This document shows, piece by piece, positions 22,761 through 31,835 of a stretch of DNA of 64,000 nt. The notes below the pieces were generated by a model. The model had not been told where the DNA came from. It did no database searches and saw nothing but the letters and a program-made list of their open reading frames with translations. Made by a program: the position numbers and the translations under genes. Origin of the DNA: Ceriagrion tenellum (Eukaryota > Arthropoda > Insecta > Odonata > Coenagrionidae); contig OY720639.1 of the NCBI GenBank assembly GCA_963169105.1, positions 117,883,117 through 117,947,116 on the forward strand, read 5' to 3'. The stretch's first letter is position 1. Every line of letters begins with the position of its first letter.

Positions 22761-23071
22761 TTTTAAGTAAAAAGAATAAGGTCTTAGGCATGAAATGCGT
22801 TTATTCTAATGAAATTCTGCGTGTGGGTTCCCTGGTTCCCGGATACTGAACAAAATTTTAATGTGTCATCAAATATTGATTATATTACTTTAAGTTCTGA
22901 CGGTTATAAACCATGTATCAGATACCGTTTGGTCTGTATACCAGTATCCTCATACGGGATACCTATGCAATTCGCCGTATTGAACTCAGATTAAAATTTA
23001 ATATTTTGTATTTCGATTGTTTACGGCTCAACTACAGCTCAAGTGTTAAGGGAATCGACCAAACTTTTGCA
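22761..23071. other. Unassigned
   Basis: No recognised features between the LINE and the Penelope-like element. Confidence 0.45.
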
Positions 23072-23109
23072 GGAAGGTTTCTCGGGTTTTCCACCGGTTG
23101 ATATTCTGC

Positions 23110-23165
23110 ATCTCTCCCGACGTTTCGAACAGCGACTTGCTGTTCATCCTCAGGGGATCTTCTGA
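23110..23165 (-). ncRNA. Candidate type I hammerhead ribozyme in the PLE 3' region
   Basis: On the minus strand: CTGAGGA (23153-23147, fits CUGANGA), stem II GAACAGC/GCTGTTC (7 perfect pairs, loop AAGTC, 23145-23127), GAAA (23126-23123), then CGTC with predicted cleavage after C at 23119. Stem III is only C-G, so ACGT would pair only in a dimer. That minimal form has been described for PLE hammerheads. Stem I has at least CCC/GGG plus U-A next to the core. The core is seen in the sequence; activity is not shown. Confidence 0.55.
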
Positions 23166-23212
23166 ATGCCGTATTCTCAAAGTGGTCCGGTATATATACA
23201 TCCCGTTCATGG

Positions 23213-23920
23213 TCAGGTGTAATCTGATTGGCTCTCGCGTGTTACGCTTTTCCCGCCATTTTTGTCATATATAAAGGTGTTCACTATTGGTTTCCACGCA
23301 TTGCTGATTTGAAACCCGGTGTCTCTGTTGATGTTGTTGCGGTTGATGCGGATGTGAATGGCTTCCTTGACGAGGCGGTCCCAGTAGCCATGTGCACGGC
23401 AGAGCAGTTTCGTCTCCTTCCATTGTATGGCATGGTCCTCATTGATACTATGCTCTGCCACCGCGGATTTTTCCGGTTGGACCAGTCGCAAATACCTCTG
23501 ATGTTCTTTCGTCCTCGTTTCAATTGTCCGACTGGTCTCTCCAATGTATGTCTTCCCGCACTCACATGGAATCTCATAAACTCCTGGTGTCTTCAGACCG
23601 AGAGGATCCTTCACTTTTACTAGTTGGTCTCTGAGTTTTGGAGGTGGTAAATGAACGGTCTTAATATTGTATCTGTTAAGGATACGTTGGATTTTTCCCG
23701 ATATGGTGGAGACATAGGGAAGGAAAGCTTTGGAGATAGGCTCTTCTTGCGGCTCCCGTATGCCGTCAGTGGGCTGTCTAAAGGCCCTTTTCAGGGCCAT
23801 GGAAATTTGAGTTTCACTATAGCCATTTTTCCGAAACGTCTTCTTCAGATGTTTTATCTCATTCGGGATGCTCTCGGTATCAGGAATGTTCTTGGCTCTG
23901 TGCAATAGGGTAGACAGCAC
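23213..23920 (-). CDS. PLE GIY-YIG endonuclease domain (partial ORF, intact frame)
   Basis: The C-terminal part of a Penelope-type polyprotein, 235 codons without a stop. Residues about 1-105 correspond to the post-RT linker. GVY (113-115) and YIG (125-127) form the GIY-YIG signature, followed by R..TR..EH (131-140). Glu186 in VKEAIHI is the likely metal-binding catalytic Glu, and an Asn-rich NRNNIN (193-198) follows. Cys119, Cys121, Cys174 and His156/163 could form the Cys/His zinc site typical of PLE endonucleases. The frame opens with GTG, and a TGA lies shortly upstream, so translation in its present form is unlikely. The intact frame suggests a fairly young insertion. The open frame on the opposite strand (23228-23623) is its shadow. 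Confidence 0.85.
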   Translation of the reverse strand: MLSTLLHRAKNIPDTESIPNEIKHLKKTFRKNGYSETQISMALKRAFRQPTDGIREPQEEPISKAFLPYVSTISGKIQRILNRYNIKTVHLPPPKLRDQLVKVKDPLGLKTPGVYEIPCECGKTYIGETSRTIETRTKEHQRYLRLVQPEKSAVAEHSINEDHAIQWKETKLLCRAHGYWDRLVKEAIHIRINRNNINRDTGFQISNAWKPIVNTFIYDKNGGKSVTRESQSDYT

Positions 23921-23960
23921 AGCCTCACCTTTTCAACACAGCACAGCCTCAACTTTTCAC

Positions 23961-24837
23961 TACTTTTTAAATGTATACTTTTGTGAGTAGCTATAGTATA
24001 ACCGCTACTTTTTTAATGTGCGGTTAATGCAGTATATGTTCAATGTGCGGTCTATTTAGTAACTGGTTCTTATTCGGAGGATGTGACTCAAAGAAGCTAG
24101 CTACAAATTTTTATAGCTTTCCTAACCATGTTAATAACTATTATTCATTATGTGTACTTATGCATTGCTTTTTGTTGGTTAAAACGCCAAGCCATCTTCT
24201 ACTGCATGATTTCATCCGCAATTGTGTACATAGCTGATGCTGTGTTTATAATTTATATCCGTGTTTCTGTCTACATAGTAAAGTAGATCAATTCTTTATT
24301 ATTTTACTGATGCCGAATTGGAAATGATTACGTTCAGTAGAGTCGTTGATGGCACTACGGAGGCGCATATCCAGCCACGTCCTGATGGCTGTCACTTATG
24401 GAAGCATTATCTAGCTGAATAGGGATCACTTTGGACCTGAGCAAGGAAGAGAATTACTACCTCACAAAAATTTTTCATAATTTTCTTTCCATATGTCAGA
24501 GCCTTGGGAAATAGAACTTAGTTAAATTCATGAGGCTCCCGCTACATTTATTGGAATCGAAACAGCTTTATTCTGGAGGACGTGCACTCACTCATCTCGA
24601 CACGTAAAATGGTTACTCTTCCTCGCCAGGAAGTAGCCAGCCAAGGCATCAACAGCCAACTTGCACAGATAAAAAGCAGCCTAAATACTTCGCAGATAAC
24701 TTAAACTTGAAGGCAACTAGAAACTAAAGGGTAATTCAAGGAAGCGTAATGCAGCCATGGACAAAATTTTAAATGATGTAACTGGAGTAAAGCATCAGAC
24801 AATGAAAATGGAAAGATGGTGTCAAACCTGGAAGAAA
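23961..24837. other. Unassigned
   Basis: No recognised gene or repeat. Confidence 0.45.
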
Positions 24838-25590
24838 TGCACCCCCCTCCGGCCTCCTATTTCGTTCCCTTTTCCTCGTGTTTCCTCCCCCTCTCCCCCT
24901 GTGCACCCCGTCCCGCCCATGCCTCTCCACTCGTTTTGTTTCATTTACTCGCCCCGGCGTTAGTTTCCATGGAAACCGATCGTCTTCTCTCCCCTCTTCC
25001 TCTCCCCCCCCCACCCTTCCGAACGCTCACTCCATTTCCTCCCCGTGCAGTGGATCCATCTATCGGCTCATATGCATGCCGCCTCTCTCCCAACCCCTGC
25101 CGCCCCTGACTGGATTTTTAGGGCTTTGGCAGCAGCGAGCGAAGGGAAGAGCCCTGGGGAAGGTAGTGGGCGGGGGGTGGGAGAGAGTTGGGTGGGACTT
25201 GGGTGTATGCTCGTCACTAGTAGTGCCCGGAGGAAGGTCTTTAAGGCTGGGAGGTCGGGGGATGTGTGGGAGGAGGGAGAAGTGGCGTGGGGGAGGGAGG
25301 GTGGAGAGGGGCTCCGGGAATGAGATGAAGTTACGGGCGAAAGAAAAGTGAAAAGCCATAAAGTACTCCCCGTTTATCCCAAAAAAGTGTGCGGGCCCTC
25401 CTCCCACCCCCGAAGTTTTTAGACGGCGGCGCTCTCGGGTGTTCGATTGGGGAACGCTCCACCCCCTCCCGATCACCCTCCCTTATCGCCCCTTCTTCCC
25501 CACACCCTCCCACCCGCCTCCCCACGCCGCCCTCTCCATCCCCCCTTAATAATACAACTCTCCTCCTCGCAGACGGACGGGACGCGCGAG
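24838..25590. other. Strand-switching C/G/C block 3
   Basis: C/T-rich at about 24840-25110, G-rich at about 25130-25330, then C/T-rich again at about 25395-25560. Long frames on both strands here are compositional (poly-Pro/Ser or Gly/Arg). No gene is supported. Confidence 0.55.
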
Positions 25591-25749
25591 GGTCGGGATC
25601 TCGTATTCAGTCATACAGAGTCGGGATCGCGCAACCCCTCTTGTACGAGGGAATCAACCAGGGGTCGCGTTGCTCCCGGGTGCGAGGTCTGGCCTCGCCC
25701 CGTGAAGAATTAGCAGTGCATTTCCTCAGGGTTCGTGTGCCCTAGTCGG

Positions 25750-26086
25750 TCATCATCATTGGTCGTTCAATCCTAAGTTTGCATGACTGCAGCCCTCTAC
25801 CCTTCCCTATCTAATGCTAGTTGCCTTACCTCCTGGTATCTCTCCTATGTACTCTCCTATTTATTTGGTGCATGGACTTATTCCTGGGTTTTCCTCTGGG
25901 GGCTTTTCCCACTATTTTACCTTCAATTATGTTCTTCACCAACTCATTGTGTCTCAGGGTGTGTCCAATCCATCTGGTTCTTTTTTTCTGTACTGTGTTC
26001 CATATGGTCCTTTCCTCTTCTACTCTTCTATACACGTTATCATGTCTTATGTTGTTCGTCCATGTTATCTTCTGCATCCTCCTCCA
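25750..26086 (-). pseudogene. LINE A, C-terminal part (3' of the split)
   Basis: The minus strand reads WRRMQKITWTNNIRHDNVYR, RRVEEERTIWNTVQKKR, TRWIGHTLRHNELVKNIIEG and GKAPRGKPRNK (25826-26077). After a frameshift YQEVRQLALDREG*RAAV follows. The tail ends AATGATGATGACC near 25750. This is the C-terminus of a non-LTR ORF2 with the usual WIGHTLRH and RGKPR motifs. Its upstream half is at 26836-27310; the two were separated by the insertion 26087-26835. Confidence 0.85.
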
Positions 26087-26094
26087 AAGAGAGT

Positions 26095-26699
26095 CATGCT
26101 AAATGGTCAAAGACTCGATACAGTACAGGAGTTCCAGTACCTTGGAAGCAAAGTCACATCAGGCGGAGGTAGTGCCAGATCTTATCAGCAGGATTAATCA
26201 GTCCATGGCAGCTTTTAATAAAAAGAAAAGGCTCTTAACTTCCCGCAACATTAATTTGCGTTTAAGAAAACTCCTACTCAAGACAATTGTGTGGAGTGTC
26301 TTGCTTTATGGAAGTGAGACATGGACACTTGGTATGAGTGGAAGAAAGAGAATGGAGGCCTTTGAGATGTGGTGCTACCGGAGAATCCCTAAAATATCTT
26401 GGATGGAGAGGGGGACTAATGAAGCGGTATTACGGAGACCTAATGAGGTGCCATGTCTTTGGAACATAATGATAAAGAGACGAGACACCTGGATAGGCCA
26501 CACTATAAGACATGAGGGACTACTAGGAGCCATTGTATAGGGCTCAGTTCAGGTTATAAATGCGAGATGCAGACCCAGAAAGGAATACGTCAAGAAGATT
26601 GTAGAGGATATGGACTACCATTCCTACTTGTTGAAGAGGCTGGCTCAAGATCGGGCGGAATGGAGACGGAAGACGACTGCTGAAAACCGATCTACGGAT
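26095..26699 (+). pseudogene. LINE B ORF2 C-terminus
   Basis: Reads LNGQRLDTVQEFQYLGSKVT, then after one frameshift DLISRINQSMAAFNKKKRLL, TIVWSVLLYGSETWTLG, EAFEMWCYRRIPKISW, KRRDTWIGHTIRHEGLLGAI, a stop, then RPRKEYVKKIVEDMDYHSYL, LAQDRAEWRRKTTAENRSTD. The WSVLLYGSETWT and WIGHT.RHE motifs mark the post-RT region. It is related to LINE A but is clearly a different subfamily. RT and endonuclease domains are absent. Confidence 0.88.
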
Positions 26700-26804
26700 G
26701 AAGGATCTCAGGTTTTCCCGGCGTATCTAATGGATAAAGGTTTCTCGGGTTTTCCACCGGGTGAGCAGGTCCATGGGCCCCAGGGAAACCCGAGGAACCT
26801 TTAT
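26700..26804. mobile_element. 105-bp PLE-terminus element inserted into LINE B
   Basis: Flanked by a perfect 13-bp duplication CCGATCTACGGAT (26687-26699 and 26805-26817). Inside, ATAAAGGTTTCTCGGGTTTT and GAAACCCGAGGAACCTTTAT form inverted ends. GGTTTCTCGGGTTTTCCACC is identical to the PLE 3' end near 23075. It looks like two PLE ends joined head to head without a coding region. Confidence 0.75.
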
Positions 26805-26835
26805 CCGATCTACGGATTGTTGACTAGAGAAGAAG

Positions 26836-27310
26836 ATCCTCCTCCATTACCAGGTTTCGAAGGCTTCTCGTCTCTTCTGGTCAGCTTTTCCAATGGTCCA
26901 TGCTTCCGATCCATTGAGTGCTGCGCTCCACACGAATGTTTTCACATACTGTTTCCTGGTTTTAATTCTATCTTCTTTGAGCACAGCAGTAGTCTTTTTC
27001 CCATGAACGCCTTCTTAGCTTGGGCTATTCTCCTATTTATGTCCGTTGTACCTCTTCCTTCCCACGTGACGGTACTTCCGATATAGGTGAAGGAATCCAC
27101 TTACTATAATTTCTCTCCTCTAAGGTTTACTTCTACGTTAGGCTTCTCTCTTCCACATACTGGGATCTTAGTCTTCATCTTACTTGTTTTTATATTGTAT
27201 TCTTGAAGAAGTTGGTATATTACGTTTAGGGGCATTTGAAGATCAACGCGATTAGCAGCAATGACTGCGATATCAGTCCTATTCGGTGTGGTCTCGTTAT
27301 TCCCGAGCCT
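26836..27310 (-). pseudogene. LINE A, RT palm-to-thumb part (5' of the split)
   Basis: The minus strand from about 27300 reads NRTDIAVIAANRVDLQMPLN, VIYQLLQEYNIKTSKMKTK, VDSFTYIGSTVTWEGR, ..ADQKRREAFETW and a stop, ending at the LINE B insertion. NRTDIAVIA aligns with the RT catalytic FADD(I/L)xxxA motif, so the first catalytic Asp appears to be lost. The frame from 27086 down to 26846 is nearly continuous. It continues at 26086 on the other side of the insert. Confidence 0.8.
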
Positions 27311-27589
27311 CTAAAGTGATCTCAAGACGCCACAGCGTCGAAATTTTCAAATTGTCTCATTCATAAGTTGAGGTTTGTCGGGGGTTGAGACGTCAAATCC
27401 ACGGAATATCAGAGGTTCCTCCGCGTCGAGTCCTTCTCCCATTGCCGTTATTGCGGAACTCTTCGAACGGTCGTCATCGAGCGATACGGCGCCTAAATTG
27501 CTAATTTTATGCTAAGCAATGGCCTGCTGCTTTAGTATAGATCGGTGTAATCTCACCGATGGTTTCATAACGTTCGAAATTCCTGTAAC
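27311..27589. other. Unassigned
   Basis: Possibly more of the LINE A RT domain in degraded form, but I cannot support it. Confidence 0.3.
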
Positions 27590-27745
27590 GATATCCCGTA
27601 TTTCCTCATTTTCCCCGTGCTCTCCTCATCTCTACTGTCAACCTAAGCCTTTCAGCCCGAAGTTCATTCTCTAGAATCCTCCATTCTTCCCAATCCTATG
27701 CTAATTCATTTACTTCGTTGCTCTTCCTTCCCAGCTCTCTGTTAG
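27590..27745 (-). pseudogene. Unclassified repeat-derived frame, member 1
   Basis: The minus strand reads EVNELA*DWEEWRILENELR, AERLRLTVEMRRARGK, then a stop. It aligns with the minus-strand frame near 28380-28500 (ESS*DGKECRVADNQVRAER). Charged helical composition. It may be the DNA-binding or coiled-coil part of a transposon protein or a LINE end. The source is not recognised. Confidence 0.3.
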
Positions 27746-27848
27746 TTTGTTTCTTGTAATTGTCCTTCGGTCGTCCTTGTGGGAATCGTTTGTCCATGTA
27801 GTATGTTTCTCGCTAATTCGAACGATTGGAGGCATTGTTTTTTTGGAT

Positions 27849-28151
27849 GCTCTGATATTTTTCAGAGCGACACAGAATATTATCATGAATCCTCACTACA
27901 TCTCTAGGTCTGACAGATGCGACAAAATAAGAGAGATACACTGCCGAACATATAGGTACAAAAACTTGTTCTTTCCACGCACAACAAGTGACCACAGTAA
28001 AAGTTGAGCTCCACTAAACACACCCCTATAATACATGTCACCATTTCATCTCCAAAATACTTGCAGCTTTACACGGCTGGTGACCTAACCCCCCCCCCTA
28101 CCACACGCCCATTCGGTGGCTCGCAGGGTATTATGTATATGTAGATGTAGA
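27849..28151 (+). mobile_element. LINE 3' end, same family as 20785 and 9744
   Basis: Starts TGCTCTGATATTTTTCAGAG, as at about 22596. It reads NPHYISRSDRCDKIREIHCR, TYRYKNLFFPRTTSDHSKS, then a 3' UTR with TTGAGCTCCAC and TTTACACGGCTGGTGACC. It ends in ATGTATATGTAGATGTAGA. It is only about 300 bp, so heavily 5'-truncated. Similarity to the 22600 copy is high over about 150 bp. Confidence 0.85.
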
Positions 28152-28379
28152 TTGTTAATTTTCGCTGCTTTGCCTTCTTATGCCAACTAAAATTTTCTTT
28201 TAAATCAGCTCTCCCTCCCGTAGACGGAGGCGAAGGATGGAATCTTGTTCTCAGTCGGAATGAATCGTTCGTGAGACAGGTTTGCAGTCCCTTGGCAGAA
28301 ATAAATCACCTGAATCGTATGGATTAGGCCTTGGTACGATACCCGGCGTCGCCCTGCGGAGAATCAACGGCTAAAATGT
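28152..28379. other. Unassigned
   Basis: No recognised features. Confidence 0.4.
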
Positions 28380-28720
28380 CGCTCCTGGTTCTTGGATCTT
28401 CTTGTACTCTCTTGCCTCTAGCCATCATCTTCAGTCTTTCCGCCCTGACTTGGTTGTCTGCTACCCTGCATTCTTTCCCATCTCATGATGATTCCTTTAT
28501 TTTCCTGGTGTTATTTTTTTTCCACACGATGCAGTTAGGATAGCTTTGCGTCATTATCCTGGTTTTCCTTTTCTCCAGTCTTCCTAATTGGTCTATCCAT
28601 CCTAAGATTGGCCAGCTGACGCCATTCACTTCTCCCTATCCCATCCCAACTCTTTTACATACTTGTAGCTCTTCTTTCTTAGTCTCTGTTTTCGTAGGCA
28701 TTCACACCTTGGTCCTCCTC
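28380..28720 (-). pseudogene. Unclassified repeat-derived frames, member 2
   Basis: The minus strand reads DGKECRVADNQVRAERLKMM, ARGKRVQEDPRTRS over 28380-28490. Further upstream RSEWRQLANLRMDRPIRKTG is readable at about 28570-28650, with ERSEWRQLA resembling the DR..WR end of LINE ORF2. The first part is paralogous to 27590-27745. Frameshifts and stops are present. The element type is uncertain. Confidence 0.3.
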
Positions 28721-30174
28721 GCTAGACTTAACTCACGACTAGACTCATTACTTCATGAGTGTTTAAAGCTAACTCACTGTGCCTGAGATAAAGTCTAATC
28801 CGCGTTGATTTTCTTGCACGCATTCTGCTCCTTAGTGTCCTTATTTCTTCGGTGCTTTAATATACTTATTTTTTATCTCAACTTCCACGCCCACTGGATT
28901 TTGCATTTTTATTCAGCAGCAGGTTTCCAAGGCATCTTAACTCTTGCCATACACCTTTACTTCCTCCTTCGTTACTGACCCTTAGTATGCCGTATTCGCC
29001 TCAATTTTTTCCGCACTCAAGCTTCCTAACCTGTAGTTGTATCTTCTGAGCATCGATGCTGCCATTTCATCATGAGCATATCTTTTGCGCGAGCCATTCT
29101 TCGCTTGATGTTGCTAAATCTCTCTAGGTGTACTCCCTAAGTGAACCAGTGTAGTCCACCATCTTATAACTCCGGGGTTTCATTTCATGAGGTGGCGTGC
29201 TGATCTACTAGTAACCTCTTTCGAAACCCAGAGACCCGCGAATCCCACTTAAACTCCCCTTTAGGAACTCCCAACTTAGGTACTTCAGTATTATTCTCTG
29301 AAGTAAAACGGTACTTACCTAACCAAAGGTTTTTATATTTCTACTACGGTATGTTTTTTCATGCTTGGAAATACGTATATTGGTGGTCAATACTGCCTCT
29401 AGATATTATTTGTATACTTTTTTAATTCGGAGGCTGAGAAAAATTACCTGATTGTGGGCACATTGTATTTCACTCCTGTTAATGTACTTGATATATAACA
29501 ATAACATTTTTATTAATGAAGAACAAATTTGTTGTGGTCATCAGGTTTCCTGCTCATAATATCTTTAACCATTCTTTTAAACCTGTTTACAAACCTATTA
29601 GTCATGATTATTCGAGCCTTAACACTATCATATAACTTTGGGAGCAATTACTACTTGCATCTCTCCAAAAATACCCTCGCCCTTTGTTTCTTCGAGTCTT
29701 GTATGTATATACCAAATATGAGAATGGAATATCTACTCATACTGTGCCATTATACGCTACGGGTTACAATCATTTTTTTTCCTGCTCCTGTGCTGTTATA
29801 CACGAGCGAAGCCTCCATAGAGAGCTCCGATTCTAGCATTCATGGAAGATCGACCACGCTTTTCCGGTAAATACTAAATGGTAAGATGTGGACCGTCAAG
29901 GAACATTGTAATTGAATTTTTTTTCCCGATGAGTGCCATCACCGAAATATCGGTGGCATTCACGGATACAAAGCTGTCCCTTTGACGCGTATCCAGGCTG
30001 TAATGTCCCTCCCCATTGTCCGACGGGACGCAAAAACACGTCGATTGCAATGATTTCGCCCGCTTCGAGAGACGGATAAAGAAGGAAAAAAAAGTATCAC
30101 TCGGGCTGTTCCCGTTAATAATTCTTCCTAAATAGACGATTCTCCTCATTCCCTCGCCTACCCTTCTCCTGTCC
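28721..30174. other. Unassigned
   Basis: About 1.45 kb. The frame at 29529-29870 is hydrophobic and matches nothing I recognise. No gene is supported. Confidence 0.45.
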
Positions 30175-30580
30175 CTTTCCTATCCATCTTGTATTTTTTA
30201 TATCCCTTCTCTTCCTCCTCTTCTTCTTTTTCCCCTTCTTCTCACCCATTCTCTCACTCTCGCCTCCTCCTCCCTCAATCTTTGTCGTGGACGGGAATTC
30301 TTTGGAGAAAAAACACTGGATCGGAGAGGCAACTCGGTAGCTCCGACGACGATGCCTTTTGTGACGTCACGTGGACCCTTCGTCGAAAACTTCTCATTCT
30401 TTTCCATGGATGGAAAGGACGGCGAGCGGTGGGAGAGGGAAGGTGGTTTGATGGACAGGTGAAACGAATACCTCCATCTAAAAAGACTTCGGCGCACCCA
30501 ACATCCACCGTCAAATACCCCCCCCCCTTTCTTCCCTTCCCCTCCTTCTTCCACCCACCACCCCCCACCCGTCCTTAAGG
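30175..30580. other. Strand-switching C/G/C block 4
   Basis: C/T-rich at 30175-30280, more G-rich at about 30410-30465, C-rich with a run of Cs at about 30515-30575. The frames are compositional shadows of one another on the two strands. Confidence 0.5.
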
Positions 30581-31042
30581 CCGCTTCTCATTGACATAAG
30601 AAAAGAACGTAACTTCATGATTGTCTGTGAGAGATATTTTGTAGTGATGGTTGGGATTATAATCGAAATGAAGCAGTTGCATAATTCGGTTGTACAGGTT
30701 GTAAAAGAAAGGCTTTTATATGATGATGCTGCATTAGGTAAAAATAGTTATTTTGAAATTGCTCTTTCTTGCTCCAGAATATAACAAAGTACATGAAAAT
30801 TGAGTATGACTAAATACAAACAGCATTTCATACGCATAATGTACATAGAGGAGTTTTTTCAGGTGCCAACGAAGGATGCCTGTGTGGTGACACCGCTTAC
30901 CTCGCTTACCTCACATGTGAGCAATAAAACAGAACTTAGCCTCTCAACATAAGACACAGGTGTCGAAGAGAGAAAATACATAAATAAAATAACAAACGAA
31001 CAAACAGAAGTTACCTTTTTTCGACAAAAAACGAAGCAGAAA
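30581..31042. other. Unassigned, partly probable LINE 3' UTR
   Basis: About 30880-31042 directly follows the stop codon of the minus-strand LINE frame at 31043. It may be its 3' UTR. The rest is unassigned. Confidence 0.35.
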
Positions 31043-31260
31043 TTAGTTCAACACAAATATGCGTCTACTTCCCCTTTTTTCCAACAACCATTTCATCATC
31101 CTTTTAAGAAATCCTTGGCAATGATTTACTTGTATAATATCATGTGGTAACAATTTATAAATTTTAGGCCCTAAATACACGAATGATCATTTACATGATG
31201 ATATATTATGTTTAGTGTACCTTATAAAATGTGTTTCTCTTGTATTATAAACAGTTTTCG
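31043..31260 (-). pseudogene. LINE ORF2 C-terminus (third family)
   Basis: The minus strand reads YNTRETHFIRYTKHNISSCK, then after a frameshift SFVYLGPKIYKLLPHDIIQV, CQGFLKRMMKWLLEKRGSRR, IFVLN and a stop at 31043-31045. The order GPKIYN.LP - FK..L..WLL is the usual terminus of one group of non-LTR ORF2 proteins. Only the last 70 or so codons remain. Confidence 0.7.
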
Positions 31261-31534
31261 GGCTCTTCGTTTCAAACAATTTTGGCCTGTCAACGGATCG
31301 GATGAAAAACATCTATAGTGCTCTGTAAAAATACATATGTCATATTGGAAGTAATTTCAAGCTTAAAAACAACGGAAATGTGTGCTCGTAACAGTTTTTT
31401 TTAAGTTAGAACTCGAATATAATCCTTTGTTGTGAGACAACTACAGGATGCAACTTATTTTTATCAGCACTACCCCAGCATATCAGCTCATATTTTGATG
31501 TCCTAAGTAAACCTACTTTTTACCGCAGTACGTC
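31261..31534. other. Unassigned
   Basis: Short AT-rich spacer between two LINE ends. Confidence 0.4.
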
Positions 31535-31835
31535 TCGGTAATTAAATACTTACATACTTACTACCCTGGCCGCACAAACCCAAGATGGTTTTTGGCCTCG
31601 CCAACGATTCGCCTCCACTCTTGTCTATCTTCAGCAGCCTCCATCCCTGCTCCTTGTCTTCTAGGATCCTTTCCAACCTGGTCTTCCCATCGGAGTCTGG
31701 ATCTTCCCAAAGGTCTTCTCACGTTAGGTTTACCTTTCCAAACTTGTTTTTACTATACTGTCGTTGCCTCTTCTTAGCACATGGCCCAACCGTCTTAGAC
31801 TCGGTTATTAAATGAACGTCCATATTTGAGACTAT
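31535..31835 (-). pseudogene. LINE ORF2 C-terminus (fourth family)
   Basis: The minus strand, read with two frameshifts, gives GKPNVRRPLGRSRLRWEDQV, then MEAAEDRQEWRRIVGEAKNH, LGFVRPG and a stop at 31561-31563. RRP.GR.RLRWED and DR..WR.IVGEAK are a well-known LINE terminus. The 3' end is a TAAGTATGTAAG-like tail at about 31540-31560. The clade differs from the other LINEs here. Confidence 0.78.

Larger units (their letters stand above)
23072..23935 (-). mobile_element. 5'-truncated Penelope-like element (PLE)
   Basis: The minus strand carries the end of a PLE protein with a GIY-YIG endonuclease (23213-23920). A 3' noncoding part follows to about 23072, ending in GTGGAAAACCCGAGAAACC. The same terminal word occurs in the 105-bp insertion at 26700. 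The RT domain is missing, so the copy is 5'-truncated just after a stop upstream of 23920. Two imperfect copies of a 24-bp word (ACAGCACAGCCTCA.CTTTT) lie at 23913-23960, at or just outside the 5' border. Confidence 0.88.
26087..26835 (+). mobile_element. LINE B inserted into LINE A
   Basis: 749 bp flanked by an 11-bp direct repeat ATCCTCCTCCA (26076-26086 and 26836-26846), a perfect target-site duplication. The insert is 5'-truncated. It encodes an ORF2 C-terminus on the + strand and ends GACTAGAGAAGAAG. It interrupts LINE A in the antisense direction. It contains a further 105-bp insertion at 26700. Confidence 0.9.

Noticed and set aside
23228..23623. 131-codon frame on the + strand
   Set aside because: Exact antisense of the PLE endonuclease gene, which explains it.
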